Assembly (NCBI RefSeq): GCF_008180195.1
Contig: NZ_VTAV01000015.1
Location: forward strand, 1-64,000
Direction of reading: 5' to 3'
Source of the DNA: Sphingobacterium phlebotomi
Lineage (GTDB): Bacteria > Bacteroidota > Bacteroidia > Sphingobacteriales > Sphingobacteriaceae
Length of the DNA: 64,000 nt
Shown piece by piece: positions 52,101 through 60,177 of this stretch (position 1 is its first letter; each line of letters begins with the position of its first letter). A program made the translations under genes and the position numbers. The notes beneath the pieces are model-generated. The model searched no databases, had not been told where the DNA came from, and worked only from the letters and a program-made list of their open reading frames with translations.

Positions 52101-53577
52101 GCTGGCGGGGTTCTCCAAGGGTGACGCCGATGTTCTGCGGAAGGCGATGGGTAAGAAGCAGAAAGCCGTATTGGACAAGATGAAGCCAAAATTTGTTGCG
52201 CAGGCGGCTGCTAACGGGCACAACGCAAAAACACTGGAAAAAATATGGACAGACTGGGAAGCCTTTGCATCTTATGCCTTCAATAAATCACATTCTACCT
52301 GTTACGCTTGGGTAGCCTATCAAACGGCTTATCTTAAAGCACACTATCCTGCTGAATATATGGCAGCGGTGTTGTCCAATAACATGAACGATATCAAGAC
52401 CGTGACATTCTTTATGGAAGAATGTCGACGAATGGGCCTTCAAGTGCTTGGACCAGATGTGAACGAGTCGTATTACAAATTTACGGTGAACGACCAGGGA
52501 GCTATTCGTTTCGGGATGGGGGCCGTGAAAGGTGTAGGCGCCGGCGCGGTAGACACCATTGTCCAAACACGTGAAAAAGATGGTAAATACAAATCCGTAT
52601 TCGATCTCGCCAAACGGGTAGATCTGCGTGCCGCAAATAAAAAAGCATTTGAGAGCTTGGCTTATGCCGGTGGTTTTGATAGCTTTAACAATACCCATAG
52701 GGCACAGTATTTCCATGTGGATGGCGACAATTCCACTGGATTGGAAAAAGCGATTAAATATGGCCACCGCGTGAAAGAGAATGAAAACTCGGCGCAAGCA
52801 AGTCTGTTTGGTGGATCAGCAGCAACGGAATTACCGGAACCTGTATTGGCACCCTGTCCAGCTTGGGGGCTTATCGAGAAACTAAAATACGAAAAAGACG
52901 TCATCGGAATCTATTTGACCAGCCATCCGTTGGATAACTATAAGTTTGAAATAAAGCACTTCTGCCAGCACAAGGTAATAGACCTCCAATTGATAAATAA
53001 GGTCAAAGCAAGTGAAGTGGAGGAAGAAATATTGTTGGAATTTAACCGGATTAAAAATAAGGAAGTGATTATTGGCGGTATTATCGCCGCGGCTAATCAT
53101 AGAGTAGCGAAATCCGGTAAACCGTTCGGTTCGTTTATGATTGAGGATTACAGTGACTCCTTTGAAATTATGGTGTTTGGCGAAGATTACGTCAAATTCC
53201 GAGGATATCTACAGGAAGGGTTTTTTGTACAAATCAGAGGATTGGTACAAGAACGGTTTAGACAGGCAGGTAATTGGGGGTTTGAGTTAAAAAATATACA
53301 GCTACTTTCCGACTTACGAGATAAAATGGCAAAGTCGTTTACAATACAATGCCCGCTTCACCTGTTGAATGACCAATTTGTACATCAAATGTATACCTTA
53401 GTTGAATCAACAAAAGTAGAAGGAACCGAATGCAATTGTCAGTTGAAATTTAAAATTCTGGATATACAGGATGAGTTGGTCATTGAGATGCCCGCCAAAT
53501 CGTTGAAGATAAATCTTACAAACGACTTTTTAGATGGTTTGGAAAAATTCGAAGGGGTGCACTATAGATTAAATTGA
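49153..53577 (+). CDS. dnaE: DNA polymerase III alpha subunit with N-terminal proofreading exonuclease
   Basis: A 1474-residue replicative polymerase. Residues 1-185 are a DnaQ-like 3'-5' exonuclease starting MYIIFDTETTG (DEDD motif Exo I) with VVGQNIGFDINIM (Exo II) and EAHNATADVEATTR (Exo III). The PHP domain begins at about residue 258 (HLHNHSQFSVLQS, H260). The palm catalytic motif is MPDIDIDFDDEGR (about 684-696), preceded by GPGRGSAAGS. Helix-hairpin-helix and OB-fold regions (IIGGIIAAANHRV; FGSFMIEDYSDSFEIMVFG) close the protein. The exonuclease fusion is typical of many Flavobacteriia/Sphingobacteriia DnaE. The ATG at 49153 is preferred to a TTG 3 bp upstream. Confidence 0.96.
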   Translation: MYIIFDTETTGLPKRWDAPITDTDNWPRCIQIAWQLHDEMGNLIEHQDYLIKPDGFNIPYDSEKIHGISTELAETEGVPLVDVLDKFNAALAKAKFVVGQNIGFDINIMGSELYRYEVNSPLAGMPVLDTCTEVTAELLKLPGGRGGRYKLPNLTELHNYLFGMPFAEAHNATADVEATTRCFFELVRREVFTPEELQVDTGYFVEFKQHHPDTIASVGLKHINLKAASDAIRATQKTDEPTTVIDEELKKALDDAEFAHLHNHSQFSVLQSTISIPALVNAAAKTNMPAVALTDNGNMMGAFHFVNTVLGYNKEIETKNAEALERGAPPVGRTIKPIVGCEFYVCEDRTDKSRKDNGYQIVVLAKNLKGYHNLAKMASIAYTEGFYYVPRIDRSVIEQYKEDVMVLSGNLYGEIPSKVLNIGETQAEEALVWWKQQFGEDFYIELMRHGQEDEDRVNQTLIQLARKHDVKLIATNNTYYVSKDNAHAHDILLCVKDGEKLSTPKGRGRGFRFGLPNQEYYFKSAAEMKQVFADVPDAIINIQEILDKIEIYSLNRDVLLPKFIIPEKFQHAEDDLDGGKRGENAYLRHLTYEGAKERYGEITDSIRERLDFELETIERTGYPGYFLIVHDFIDAARKMGVSVGPGRGSAAGSAVAYCLKITNLDPIEYDLLFERFLNPDRVSMPDIDIDFDDEGRSRVMQYVIDKYGASQVAQIITYGTMAAKSSIRDTARVLDLPLQDANEIAKLIPNLKLSKIFSMDEKAMKEVLRSEELEAVNRLKSLADGAGLEAETIKQARVLEGSMRNTGIHACGVIITPDDITKFVPVSLAKDSDLYVTQFDNSVVESAGLLKMDFLGLKTLTLIKDTVANVKLRHGVELDPDRFPIDDLLTYELFQRGETVGVFQYESPGMQKYMKELKPTVFADLIAMNALYRPGPMEYIPSFVKRKHGIEPITYDLEACEEYLKETYGITVYQEQVMLLSQKLAGFSKGDADVLRKAMGKKQKAVLDKMKPKFVAQAAANGHNAKTLEKIWTDWEAFASYAFNKSHSTCYAWVAYQTAYLKAHYPAEYMAAVLSNNMNDIKTVTFFMEECRRMGLQVLGPDVNESYYKFTVNDQGAIRFGMGAVKGVGAGAVDTIVQTREKDGKYKSVFDLAKRVDLRAANKKAFESLAYAGGFDSFNNTHRAQYFHVDGDNSTGLEKAIKYGHRVKENENSAQASLFGGSAATELPEPVLAPCPAWGLIEKLKYEKDVIGIYLTSHPLDNYKFEIKHFCQHKVIDLQLINKVKASEVEEEILLEFNRIKNKEVIIGGIIAAANHRVAKSGKPFGSFMIEDYSDSFEIMVFGEDYVKFRGYLQEGFFVQIRGLVQERFRQAGNWGFELKNIQLLSDLRDKMAKSFTIQCPLHLLNDQFVHQMYTLVESTKVEGTECNCQLKFKILDIQDELVIEMPAKSLKINLTNDFLDGLEKFEGVHYRLN

Positions 53578-53630
53578 TAGGCTATAAAAATTTGTGAAGA
53601 ACGAATGACGATTATCTATAGTCAAATTTC

Positions 53631-53638
53631 TATCTTTG
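53631..53638 (+). promoter_or_regulatory. -7 box TATCTTTG of the thioredoxin promoter
   Basis: A perfect TAnnTTTG lies 36 bp before the ATG at 53675, downstream of the dnaE stop. No TTG is seen 19-21 bp upstream. It indicates that trxA has its own promoter and that an in-frame TTG at 53636 is not the start. Confidence 0.55.
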
Positions 53639-53674
53639 TTTTATTACGTTAGAGAAATCGAAAAATTAAATATT

Positions 53675-53992
53675 ATGGCATTAGAAATTACAGATAGCAA
53701 TTTTGATGAGCTTGTTCTTAAATCGGATAAACCAGTTTTAATTGATTTTTGGGCAGAATGGTGTGGTCCTTGCCGTATGGTTGGGCCTGTAGTAGATGAA
53801 ATCGCGACAGAGTATGAAGGAAAAGCCGTGGTGGGAAAAGTAAATGTGGATAATAACCCCGACATTTCCGTTAAATATGGCATTCGCAATATTCCTGCTT
53901 TGTTATTTTTCAAAAACGGTGAAATCGTCGATAAACAGATTGGCGCTGTGCCAAAGTCCGTTTTGGTAGAAAAGTTGACCAAACAGCTCTAA
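53675..53992 (+). CDS. trxA: thioredoxin
   Basis: A 105-residue protein of normal length with the active site F-W-A-E-W-C-G-P-C-R (C30, C33), the buried charged D24 in VLIDFW, the cis-proline RNIPALLFF and the C-terminal helix. It is the general cytoplasmic disulfide reductant working with thioredoxin reductase. The chosen start MALEITDSNF lies after a good -7 box; a longer frame from a TTG at 53636 would overlap that box. A strong terminator follows. Confidence 0.96.
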   Translation: MALEITDSNFDELVLKSDKPVLIDFWAEWCGPCRMVGPVVDEIATEYEGKAVVGKVNVDNNPDISVKYGIRNIPALLFFKNGEIVDKQIGAVPKSVLVEKLTKQL

Positions 53993-54006
53993 GTAAGACT
54001 TTAAAG

Positions 54007-54055
54007 AAAAAAGAAAAAGCCGGCTTTTTATTGGAAGACCGGCTTTTTCTTTTTT
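54007..54055. terminator. intrinsic terminator after thioredoxin
   Basis: A perfect 17-bp inverted repeat (54007-54023 and 54039-54055, core AAAGCCGG/CCGGCTTT) with a 15-nt loop and a T-tract on the plus strand, 15 bp past the trxA stop. The A-tract on the other arm makes it usable in both directions. Confidence 0.92.
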
Positions 54056-54082
54056 GCATAAAATAGATTTATTGTATCTTCG
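54054..54082 (+). promoter_or_regulatory. promoter of the DUF4256 gene
   Basis: TTG (54054-54056), an 18-bp spacer and TATCTTCG (54075-54082) lie 27 bp before the ATG at 54110. The TTG overlaps the end of the trxA terminator. Confidence 0.5.
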
Positions 54083-54109
54083 TTTTCTTCAATCAAACAG
54101 TGCTATACC

Positions 54110-54673
54110 ATGGACAACAAAACAAAACTGCCACAGGAACGAATAGATGAACTTCTCGATATCCTAAAAACTCGCTTCGAAAAAAATAAGAATCGTCATC
54201 CCGATTTGGATTGGACAAAAATACAGGAGAAGCTCGATGCAAGTCCTAAAAAGCTTTGGTCGCTCCATGTAATGGAGGAGACAGGAGGAGAACCTGATGT
54301 AATAGGCTACGATAAAGAAAAAGATAACTATGTTTTTTGTGATTGTGTTGCCGAGAGTCCTAAAGGACGTAGAAGTGTTTGCTATGATCCAGAAGCTTTG
54401 GAATCCAGGAAAGAACATAAACCCAAACATAGCGCTGTTGGGATGGCTGCGGAGATGGGTATCGATCTTTTAACAGAAGAACAATATCGTACACTACAAA
54501 CGCTTGGAAAGTTTGATACCAAAACTTCCAGTTGGGTATTAACGCCATCTACCATTCGAGAAAAAGGCGGTGCCATTTTCGGGGATTGGCGTTATGGTCA
54601 GGTATTTATTTACCATAACGGGGCAGAATCCTATTACGCTGCCCGCGGTTTTCGAGGTATATTAACGGTTTAA
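54110..54673 (+). CDS. DUF4256 protein
   Basis: A 187-residue soluble protein recognised as DUF4256 by LWSLHVMEETGGEPDVIGYD, the cysteine-containing VFCDCVAESPKGRRSVCYD, and the C-terminal GAIFGDWRYGQVFIYHNGAESYYAARGFRG (in parts). It starts with a charged helical segment (LPQERIDELLDILKTRFEKN). The family is widespread in soil and water bacteria but has no known function. It stands alone between the trxA terminator and the convergent SMP-30 gene. Confidence 0.87.
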   Translation: MDNKTKLPQERIDELLDILKTRFEKNKNRHPDLDWTKIQEKLDASPKKLWSLHVMEETGGEPDVIGYDKEKDNYVFCDCVAESPKGRRSVCYDPEALESRKEHKPKHSAVGMAAEMGIDLLTEEQYRTLQTLGKFDTKTSSWVLTPSTIREKGGAIFGDWRYGQVFIYHNGAESYYAARGFRGILTV

Positions 54674-54706
54674 AGGCAGTAAATGAGCCCTTTTTAGGGA
54701 AAGGTG

Positions 54707-55717
54707 TTATTTCAGTCTGACTCTTAGCACCTTCCCACTATTGGTGATATACAGTGTTTTCTCATCGGTAGAAAGTGCTACGTTGGAAGCGGCGTTATCT
54801 AATTTTACTTTACCGAGTACTTTACCATCCGAATTGAAAATCCATATTCCGCCTGGACCACTTGCATACACGATTCCATTGCTGTCAATCTTCAAACCAT
54901 CTGGTAATCCTGGCAGCCCATTACGCGCGTTCGTAGCACTGTAAAATAATTTCGGGGTTGCGGCAGTATCGGCTAAATCGAGTACATACCAATCAGCAGC
55001 CTTAGGGTCCGAATTACCAATCAATAGCCTTTGTCCATCCGGGAAGAGTGCGATACCATTGGGTTTGCTAATCTTATCGGTCAAAAGTATAGTTTCCCCA
55101 TTTTGTTTTACTTTGTATACACCATTAAAAGGGATTTCTTTTTCAGGGTCATCATCACGCTGCGTAGGTAATCCATATGGTGGATCCGTAAAAAATAACT
55201 CGTCTGCCTTATTGTACACAGCGTCATTGGGACTATTTAGGCGTTTATCGTTATATTGATCAGTTAAGGTGAGAAAAGCCGGCTTAGGCTGTAGTAATGG
55301 AGCCTCCATTCTGGCAATTTGACGATTACCGTGCTGACACAACACCAAGTTTCCCGCGTTATCCAACAGCAAGCCATTGCTACCAGGTTCTTTCAGTTTT
55401 TCCACGTCCTCGCCAGTATAGCCACTAGGTCTTAAATAAACTTCGTTTCCCTTTTCAGCTGTCCATTTGTAAATCGTATTAGTAGGTACATCCGAAAACA
55501 ATAGCATCTGCTCACTTTCCACCCATACTGGCCCTTCGCTCCATTCAAAACCCTCCGCAATGATTTCTGCTACGGCCGTGCTGTCGATAATGGCATCTAA
55601 ATCCGCATCCAGACGTTCTACGATACCTATAGTTTCGTATTTCATTTGTTCAGATTCTGGTGGAGTATTACAGGAAAATGCAATGACCAAAATATAGGAA
55701 ATAAATGTAAGTTTCAT
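54707..55717 (-). CDS. SMP-30/gluconolactonase/LRE-family lipoprotein
   Basis: A 336-residue six-bladed propeller protein. The leader MKLTFISYILVIAFSC has a lipobox with C16. Metal-site motifs of the SMP-30 family are visible: GFEWSEGPVWV (the first Glu ligand), RLNSPNDAVYNKADELFFTDP (Asn/Asp ligands) and KPNGIALFPDG, with LPDGLKIDSNGIVYA near the end. Family members hydrolyse sugar lactones such as gluconolactone. The lipid anchor places it in the envelope. It is divergent from htpG and convergent with the DUF4256 gene. Confidence 0.9.
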   Translation of the reverse strand: MKLTFISYILVIAFSCNTPPESEQMKYETIGIVERLDADLDAIIDSTAVAEIIAEGFEWSEGPVWVESEQMLLFSDVPTNTIYKWTAEKGNEVYLRPSGYTGEDVEKLKEPGSNGLLLDNAGNLVLCQHGNRQIARMEAPLLQPKPAFLTLTDQYNDKRLNSPNDAVYNKADELFFTDPPYGLPTQRDDDPEKEIPFNGVYKVKQNGETILLTDKISKPNGIALFPDGQRLLIGNSDPKAADWYVLDLADTAATPKLFYSATNARNGLPGLPDGLKIDSNGIVYASGPGGIWIFNSDGKVLGKVKLDNAASNVALSTDEKTLYITNSGKVLRVRLK

Positions 55718-55850
55718 CGTAGCGGTATTTTTCGACTGTCTAAATTACATTTTTTCTTTAGATAACTGTCATCCTGTCCTAAAAAAGACAAATGGAATAC
55801 TCCTTGATAGCATTGTTGTTGATTTTTTATAGACAAAAACGAAAACATAT

Positions 55851-57737
55851 ATGCAAGAAAAAGGTAGTATTTCGATTCATACCGAGAATATTTTTCCGGT
55901 GATTAAAAAGTTTCTTTATTCCGATAATGAGATCTTTTTACGTGAACTGGTCTCCAACGCCGTTGATGCTTCTCAAAAAATAAAGAGGTTATCCTCTTTG
56001 GGGCAGTTTCAAGGTGAACTAGGTGATCTTACCATCGATGTGAAGTTTGACGAAAACGCCAAAACGATTACCATTTCCGACCGTGGTCTTGGTATGACGG
56101 CAGAGGAGATTAAAAAATACATCAATCAGATCGCATTTTCAGGTGCTACAGAGTTTATGGAGAAATTTAAGGAAGCAAACGATGCAAACGAGATTATCGG
56201 ACGTTTCGGGCTAGGCTTCTATTCCGCTTTTATGGTAGCAGATAAAGTGGAAATTCAATCGTTATCACATCAAGATGGAGCCGTTCCAGCACATTGGACT
56301 TGTGATGGAAGCACCTCCTACGAAATAAGTGAAGGAACGCGTACCGAACGTGGTACAGATGTGATTCTCCATATCAATGAAGAATCTCAAGAGTTTTTAA
56401 ACGAGGGACGTTTGAGTGAGATTTTGAATAAGTACGCCCGTTTTTTACCAATTCCTGTACGGTTTGGAACAAAAACAGAATCAGAACCCGATGGCGAAGA
56501 TGAAGAAGGTAAGCCAAAATATAAGTCTGTAGAAGTTGATAATATCATCAACAATACGACACCAGCATGGACGAAAGCACCATCCGAGCTAAAAGATGAA
56601 GATTATTTAGCCTTCTATCGCGAACTCTATCCATATTCGATGGATGAGCCGTTGTTCTGGATACACCTGAATGTTGATTATCCGTTTAACTTAACGGGTA
56701 TCCTATATTTCCCGAAAGTAAAGAACGAAATGGATATTCAACGGAATAAAATTCAGTTGTATTCCCGCCAGGTATTCATCACGGACGAGGTGAAAGACAT
56801 CGTACCGGAATTCTTGATGTTGCTGCAAGGAGTCATTGACTCGCCGGATATTCCATTGAACGTATCCCGCTCGTTCCTACAGGCAGATAGCAACGTAAAG
56901 AAGATTAATAATTACATCACGAAGAAAGTTGCCGATAAGCTGAATGAAATATTCAAAGCTGATCGCAAAAACTTTGAACAAAAATGGAACGATATAGCGC
57001 TCTTTATCAAATATGGTATGCTGAGCGATGAAAAGTTTGCGGAAAAAGCCAATGATTTCTGCCTGTTGTCTAATATGGACAAAGAGAGCTTTACATTAAA
57101 AGAATATTATGAAAAAGTAAAAGATATTCAAGTCGATAAAGATGGCAATATTGTGTACTTATATACCAATGACCCATCACAACAGGATGGCTTTATCGGA
57201 TCGGTGAAAGAGAAAGGCTACGATGTATTGGTGCTTGATGGCCAGTTGGACAACCATTTCGTGGGCTATTTGGAACAAAAAGGTGGCGAGAAAATTCAGG
57301 CGAAGCGTGTGGATGCCGATGTGGCAGATAAATTGATTCAGAAAGAGGAAACACAGACACTATCCTTATCAGAAGAAGAATCTAAGAAAGCATCCGAAAT
57401 CTTTGAAAAAGCGATTTCCAGAGCCGAGATGAAGGTGGAAGTTGATGCACTACACAGCGACGGTCTCCCTGTTTCCGTTACAGAAGATGAGTTTATGCGC
57501 CGGATGAAAGATATGGCGAAAACAGGTGGAGGAATGGGTTTCTACGGCACATTGCCCGACAACTATAAAGTGACGGTCAATGGAAACCACCCGTTGATAA
57601 AACGAATTTTAGACAGCTCAGAGGAAGAAGGTACGCAATTAGCGAAACAAGCCTTCGATTTAGCATTATTGTCCCGCGGTCTGTTAAAAGGAGCAGATTT
57701 GACATCCTTTATCAAACGAAGCGTGAATATGATTTAA
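55851..57737 (+). CDS. htpG: molecular chaperone HtpG (Hsp90)
   Basis: A 628-residue cytoplasmic ATP-dependent chaperone. The GHKL ATP-binding domain has FLRELVSNAVDASQKIK, ITISDRGLGMTAEEIK and IIGRFGLGFYSAFMVADK. The middle domain has YFPKVKNEMDIQRNKIQLYSRQVFI and LNVSRSFLQAD with the catalytic Arg. The C-terminal dimerisation domain ends IKRSVNMI without the eukaryotic MEEVD tail. Length is typical for bacteria. No CIRCE-like heat-shock operator was seen upstream. Confidence 0.97.
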   Translation: MQEKGSISIHTENIFPVIKKFLYSDNEIFLRELVSNAVDASQKIKRLSSLGQFQGELGDLTIDVKFDENAKTITISDRGLGMTAEEIKKYINQIAFSGATEFMEKFKEANDANEIIGRFGLGFYSAFMVADKVEIQSLSHQDGAVPAHWTCDGSTSYEISEGTRTERGTDVILHINEESQEFLNEGRLSEILNKYARFLPIPVRFGTKTESEPDGEDEEGKPKYKSVEVDNIINNTTPAWTKAPSELKDEDYLAFYRELYPYSMDEPLFWIHLNVDYPFNLTGILYFPKVKNEMDIQRNKIQLYSRQVFITDEVKDIVPEFLMLLQGVIDSPDIPLNVSRSFLQADSNVKKINNYITKKVADKLNEIFKADRKNFEQKWNDIALFIKYGMLSDEKFAEKANDFCLLSNMDKESFTLKEYYEKVKDIQVDKDGNIVYLYTNDPSQQDGFIGSVKEKGYDVLVLDGQLDNHFVGYLEQKGGEKIQAKRVDADVADKLIQKEETQTLSLSEEESKKASEIFEKAISRAEMKVEVDALHSDGLPVSVTEDEFMRRMKDMAKTGGGMGFYGTLPDNYKVTVNGNHPLIKRILDSSEEEGTQLAKQAFDLALLSRGLLKGADLTSFIKRSVNMI

Positions 57738-57774
57738 TTGGTAACCAATACCGATAATTTTTATCCAATTCGGG

Positions 57775-57812
57775 AGCAAAAAGAGAGGTGTGAAAACATC
57801 TCTCTTTTTGCT
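57775..57812. terminator. bidirectional terminator between htpG and the TlpA operon
   Basis: AGCAAAAAGAGAG (57775-57787) pairs with CTCTCTTTTTGCT (57800-57812) around a 12-nt loop, with one added G-U. It lies in the 94-bp gap between convergent transcripts and can end both. Confidence 0.8.
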
Positions 57813-57831
57813 TAGGATAGATTATACCCCA

Positions 57832-59028
57832 TTAATTCAATCTTGCTTCAATTTCTTTGGTAATATCCTCTTTTGGAGCATTATGTAGTAATATCTTTCC
57901 TGTGGGATCCAGTAATGTGTAGGACGGTAAAAAAGGAATCATATATTGCGTTGCAATACGAGCAGGCATATTCTTCACTGGAAAATCATCCGCCACCTGT
58001 ATCCACGGCATATTTTCTTGTTCTAATGCTTTTCGCCAATCGCCCCAACGGCTATCGTTTGTTATCCCCACGATCTCTAACCCCTTATCCTGATACTTGT
58101 TGTACAATTCTTTCCAGTGGGGTATAGCTTGTCTACAGGGTACGCACCAACTTGCCCAGAAATCCAGCAGTACATATTTTCCGCTAGTAGAGGAAAGAGT
58201 AAACTCGGTGCTGTCCGGTTTTAATGCCGTAAAATCTGGTGCGATGTTTCCTGGTTTCAGTGCAACACGTTGTTTGAGATTAGTATCTAGCAATTTGTAG
58301 TACGGTGAAGACAATGCTTCTTCTCGGAACCTACCGATGATGGACTCCATTTTTTCCAAGGAAATATCTTCATTAAATTGATAATGATTCCAAAACAAAT
58401 ACGCACTCACCACAGAAGAAGGATTGATGTTTACAAAACTATCAATGGCGTTCTCTTCCCACGCGCGAAATAGCGTACGAATGGAATCACTCTCGTTACG
58501 TAAAACCGTCTGTTGCTCTTCCGTCGCCTTTCCAAATCGTTTATTCAGGTCTGCAAACGCCGCTTTAAACGCTGCATTTTTTGGGTTTTCTTCAAAAGAA
58601 CGATAGAGATCATGGCTCTTAGATCCTTGCACAGTGTAGTTCTTTATGCCAGCTCCTTTGTCGCCTCCATACCCTGTATAATCCCAATATTCTGCTCCGG
58701 TAGTATCCGCTATGATCTTTATATCATTGTTTTCCATAAAGAGGTTAAAACGCCAGTTTCCGGGCGTAATAAGAATAGTCATCATTTCCGGATTATCCAA
58801 CTTCCCGCTCAATACAAAGGAACCATCTGTAAATTCCAAACTATCAACAGTCGTAGACGTACGATCTTCTCTGTTTGATTTTATCAGTTTAACCATTCCA
58901 CTGTCGACACCACTTATCGTGCCGGTTACGTTATACTCGTTTTTTTTCTCCGGTGTACAGGCAGCAACTGCCAAGGCCAGTAACGTCATTAAACCGACTC
59001 CCTTCACTAATTGTTTGTTGATCATCAT
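57832..59028 (-). CDS. TlpA-like thioredoxin-family lipoprotein with DUF4369-like N-terminus (1)
   Basis: A 398-residue lipoprotein with lipobox A-V-A-A-C (C24). The N-terminal part (about 32-135) is a beta-rich DUF4369-type domain (YNVTGTISGVDSGMVKLIK). A helical linker follows, then a TlpA/AhpC-type thioredoxin domain (about 255-398) with LLDFWASWCVPCRQAIP; the active cysteines are C295 and C298. Such proteins reduce disulfides in the periplasm, often for cytochrome c maturation or oxidative defence. It is the last of three related genes behind susC4/susD4. Confidence 0.9.
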   Translation of the reverse strand: MMINKQLVKGVGLMTLLALAVAACTPEKKNEYNVTGTISGVDSGMVKLIKSNREDRTSTTVDSLEFTDGSFVLSGKLDNPEMMTILITPGNWRFNLFMENNDIKIIADTTGAEYWDYTGYGGDKGAGIKNYTVQGSKSHDLYRSFEENPKNAAFKAAFADLNKRFGKATEEQQTVLRNESDSIRTLFRAWEENAIDSFVNINPSSVVSAYLFWNHYQFNEDISLEKMESIIGRFREEALSSPYYKLLDTNLKQRVALKPGNIAPDFTALKPDSTEFTLSSTSGKYVLLDFWASWCVPCRQAIPHWKELYNKYQDKGLEIVGITNDSRWGDWRKALEQENMPWIQVADDFPVKNMPARIATQYMIPFLPSYTLLDPTGKILLHNAPKEDITKEIEARLN

Positions 59029-59050
59029 ATTAGTTGTTTGTATTTTAAAT

Positions 59051-59101
59051 AGCTACAAGCATACGCTATAAACCGTAAGCTTATTGCGTATGCCCATAGC
59101 T
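59051..59101 (-). repeat. stem-loop between two TlpA-like genes
   Basis: GCATACGC (59059-59066) pairs with GCGTATGC (59086-59093), with an outer AGCTA/TAGCT pair (59051-59055, 59097-59101). It fills the 78-bp spacer inside the operon and may process or stabilise the mRNA. A terminator is less likely, since no T-tract follows. Confidence 0.5.
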
Positions 59102-59106
59102 TTATT

Positions 59107-60177
59107 TTAATTAAACAGTTCTTCTAATTTTCTAGACAGCATCGCTCCACGGAGGTCTTTGGCAATAATTTTGCCCGCTGGATCCACCAATAGCGAACTT
59201 GGAATGGCGCGTATACCATAATAGGTGGATACCTCGTTTTCCCATCCTTTCAAATCAGAAAGTTGTGTCCATGGCATCCCATCGTCTTGGATAGCTTTTT
59301 TCCAGCGGTCACCATCATTATCCAACGATACCCCAACGATTGTAAAATTTTGATCCTTAAATTTATTATAATCTTTAAGCAAATTCGGATTTTCTGCACG
59401 ACAAGGACCGCACCAGCTCGCCCAGAAATCAATTAATACATACTTTCCTTTAAAATCAGCAAAATGGACCGGGTTCCCGTCCGTATCGTTTTGAGTAAAA
59501 TCTAATACCGTTTCTCCTATGGAGCTACGTTTTAATATAGACAGTCGTTCTGCCAATGCCTTTCCTTTATCAGCTTGCTGCATAGCGGGGTCTAATAGGT
59601 CATAAAGGGGTTTCACCTTTTCATAAGATCCCATACCTGCACGATCATCAACCATATCCAGGCTGAAATAACTTTGAGGATAAGCCGCAATATACTGGGT
59701 TGCCCGTTCTGCTTTTGCCTCACGGATTTCCGCTAACTTTTCTTCATTTTTTCGTTGTTCCTCCAGTGAAACCTTTCCCCATTGTCGATAGATGGGTGCT
59801 TCTTGGTCAGTAAGGTCTTTGATAGATCGCTCATAGGCATAGGCCTCATCTTGTAGCGAAGAACCGGTCACGTTCAACTTATGCAGCGAATCTGCTGTTC
59901 CTGTTATGTTAATATTACGGTTTTCAGCAAAGAATGTTGCACGGAAGTTAGGAAACCAGACAGCTACTTTCTGCGGTTCCCGCAGTTCTGCCTCCCAAGT
60001 AAACTGTCCATTCTTAGTCTGTACCGTATCCGCCTTGTACTTTTCCCCCGAGCGATAATGGAATACCAACTCACCATCTTCCAGACCGGTGATGTTTGCA
60101 TTTACGGTTGCTTTTTGGGCAAAGGTACTACCAGCGACTACGAGCAGCGCTATTGTCATTTTAATTTTGTTGTTCAT
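59107..60177 (-). CDS. TlpA-like thioredoxin-family protein with DUF4369 domain (2)
   Basis: About 356 residues with a cleavable signal peptide (MNNKIKMTIALLVVAGSTFAQ). The DUF4369 beta domain (about 22-115; VNANITGLEDGELVFHYRSG) leads through a charged helical linker (EEQRKNEEKLAEIREAKAE) to a TlpA-type thioredoxin fold with LIDFWASWCGPCRAENP, active cysteines C256 and C259 from this start. The start at 60177 overlaps the upstream gene by 17 bp; a longer frame from 60201 would overlap by 41 bp. Periplasmic disulfide reduction is expected. Confidence 0.9.
   Translation of the reverse strand: MNNKIKMTIALLVVAGSTFAQKATVNANITGLEDGELVFHYRSGEKYKADTVQTKNGQFTWEAELREPQKVAVWFPNFRATFFAENRNINITGTADSLHKLNVTGSSLQDEAYAYERSIKDLTDQEAPIYRQWGKVSLEEQRKNEEKLAEIREAKAERATQYIAAYPQSYFSLDMVDDRAGMGSYEKVKPLYDLLDPAMQQADKGKALAERLSILKRSSIGETVLDFTQNDTDGNPVHFADFKGKYVLIDFWASWCGPCRAENPNLLKDYNKFKDQNFTIVGVSLDNDGDRWKKAIQDDGMPWTQLSDLKGWENEVSTYYGIRAIPSSLLVDPAGKIIAKDLRGAMLSRKLEELFN

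Noticed and set aside
52288..52797. 169-codon open frame on the minus strand
   Set aside because: It lies wholly inside dnaE in antisense, with no family motif and no promoter.
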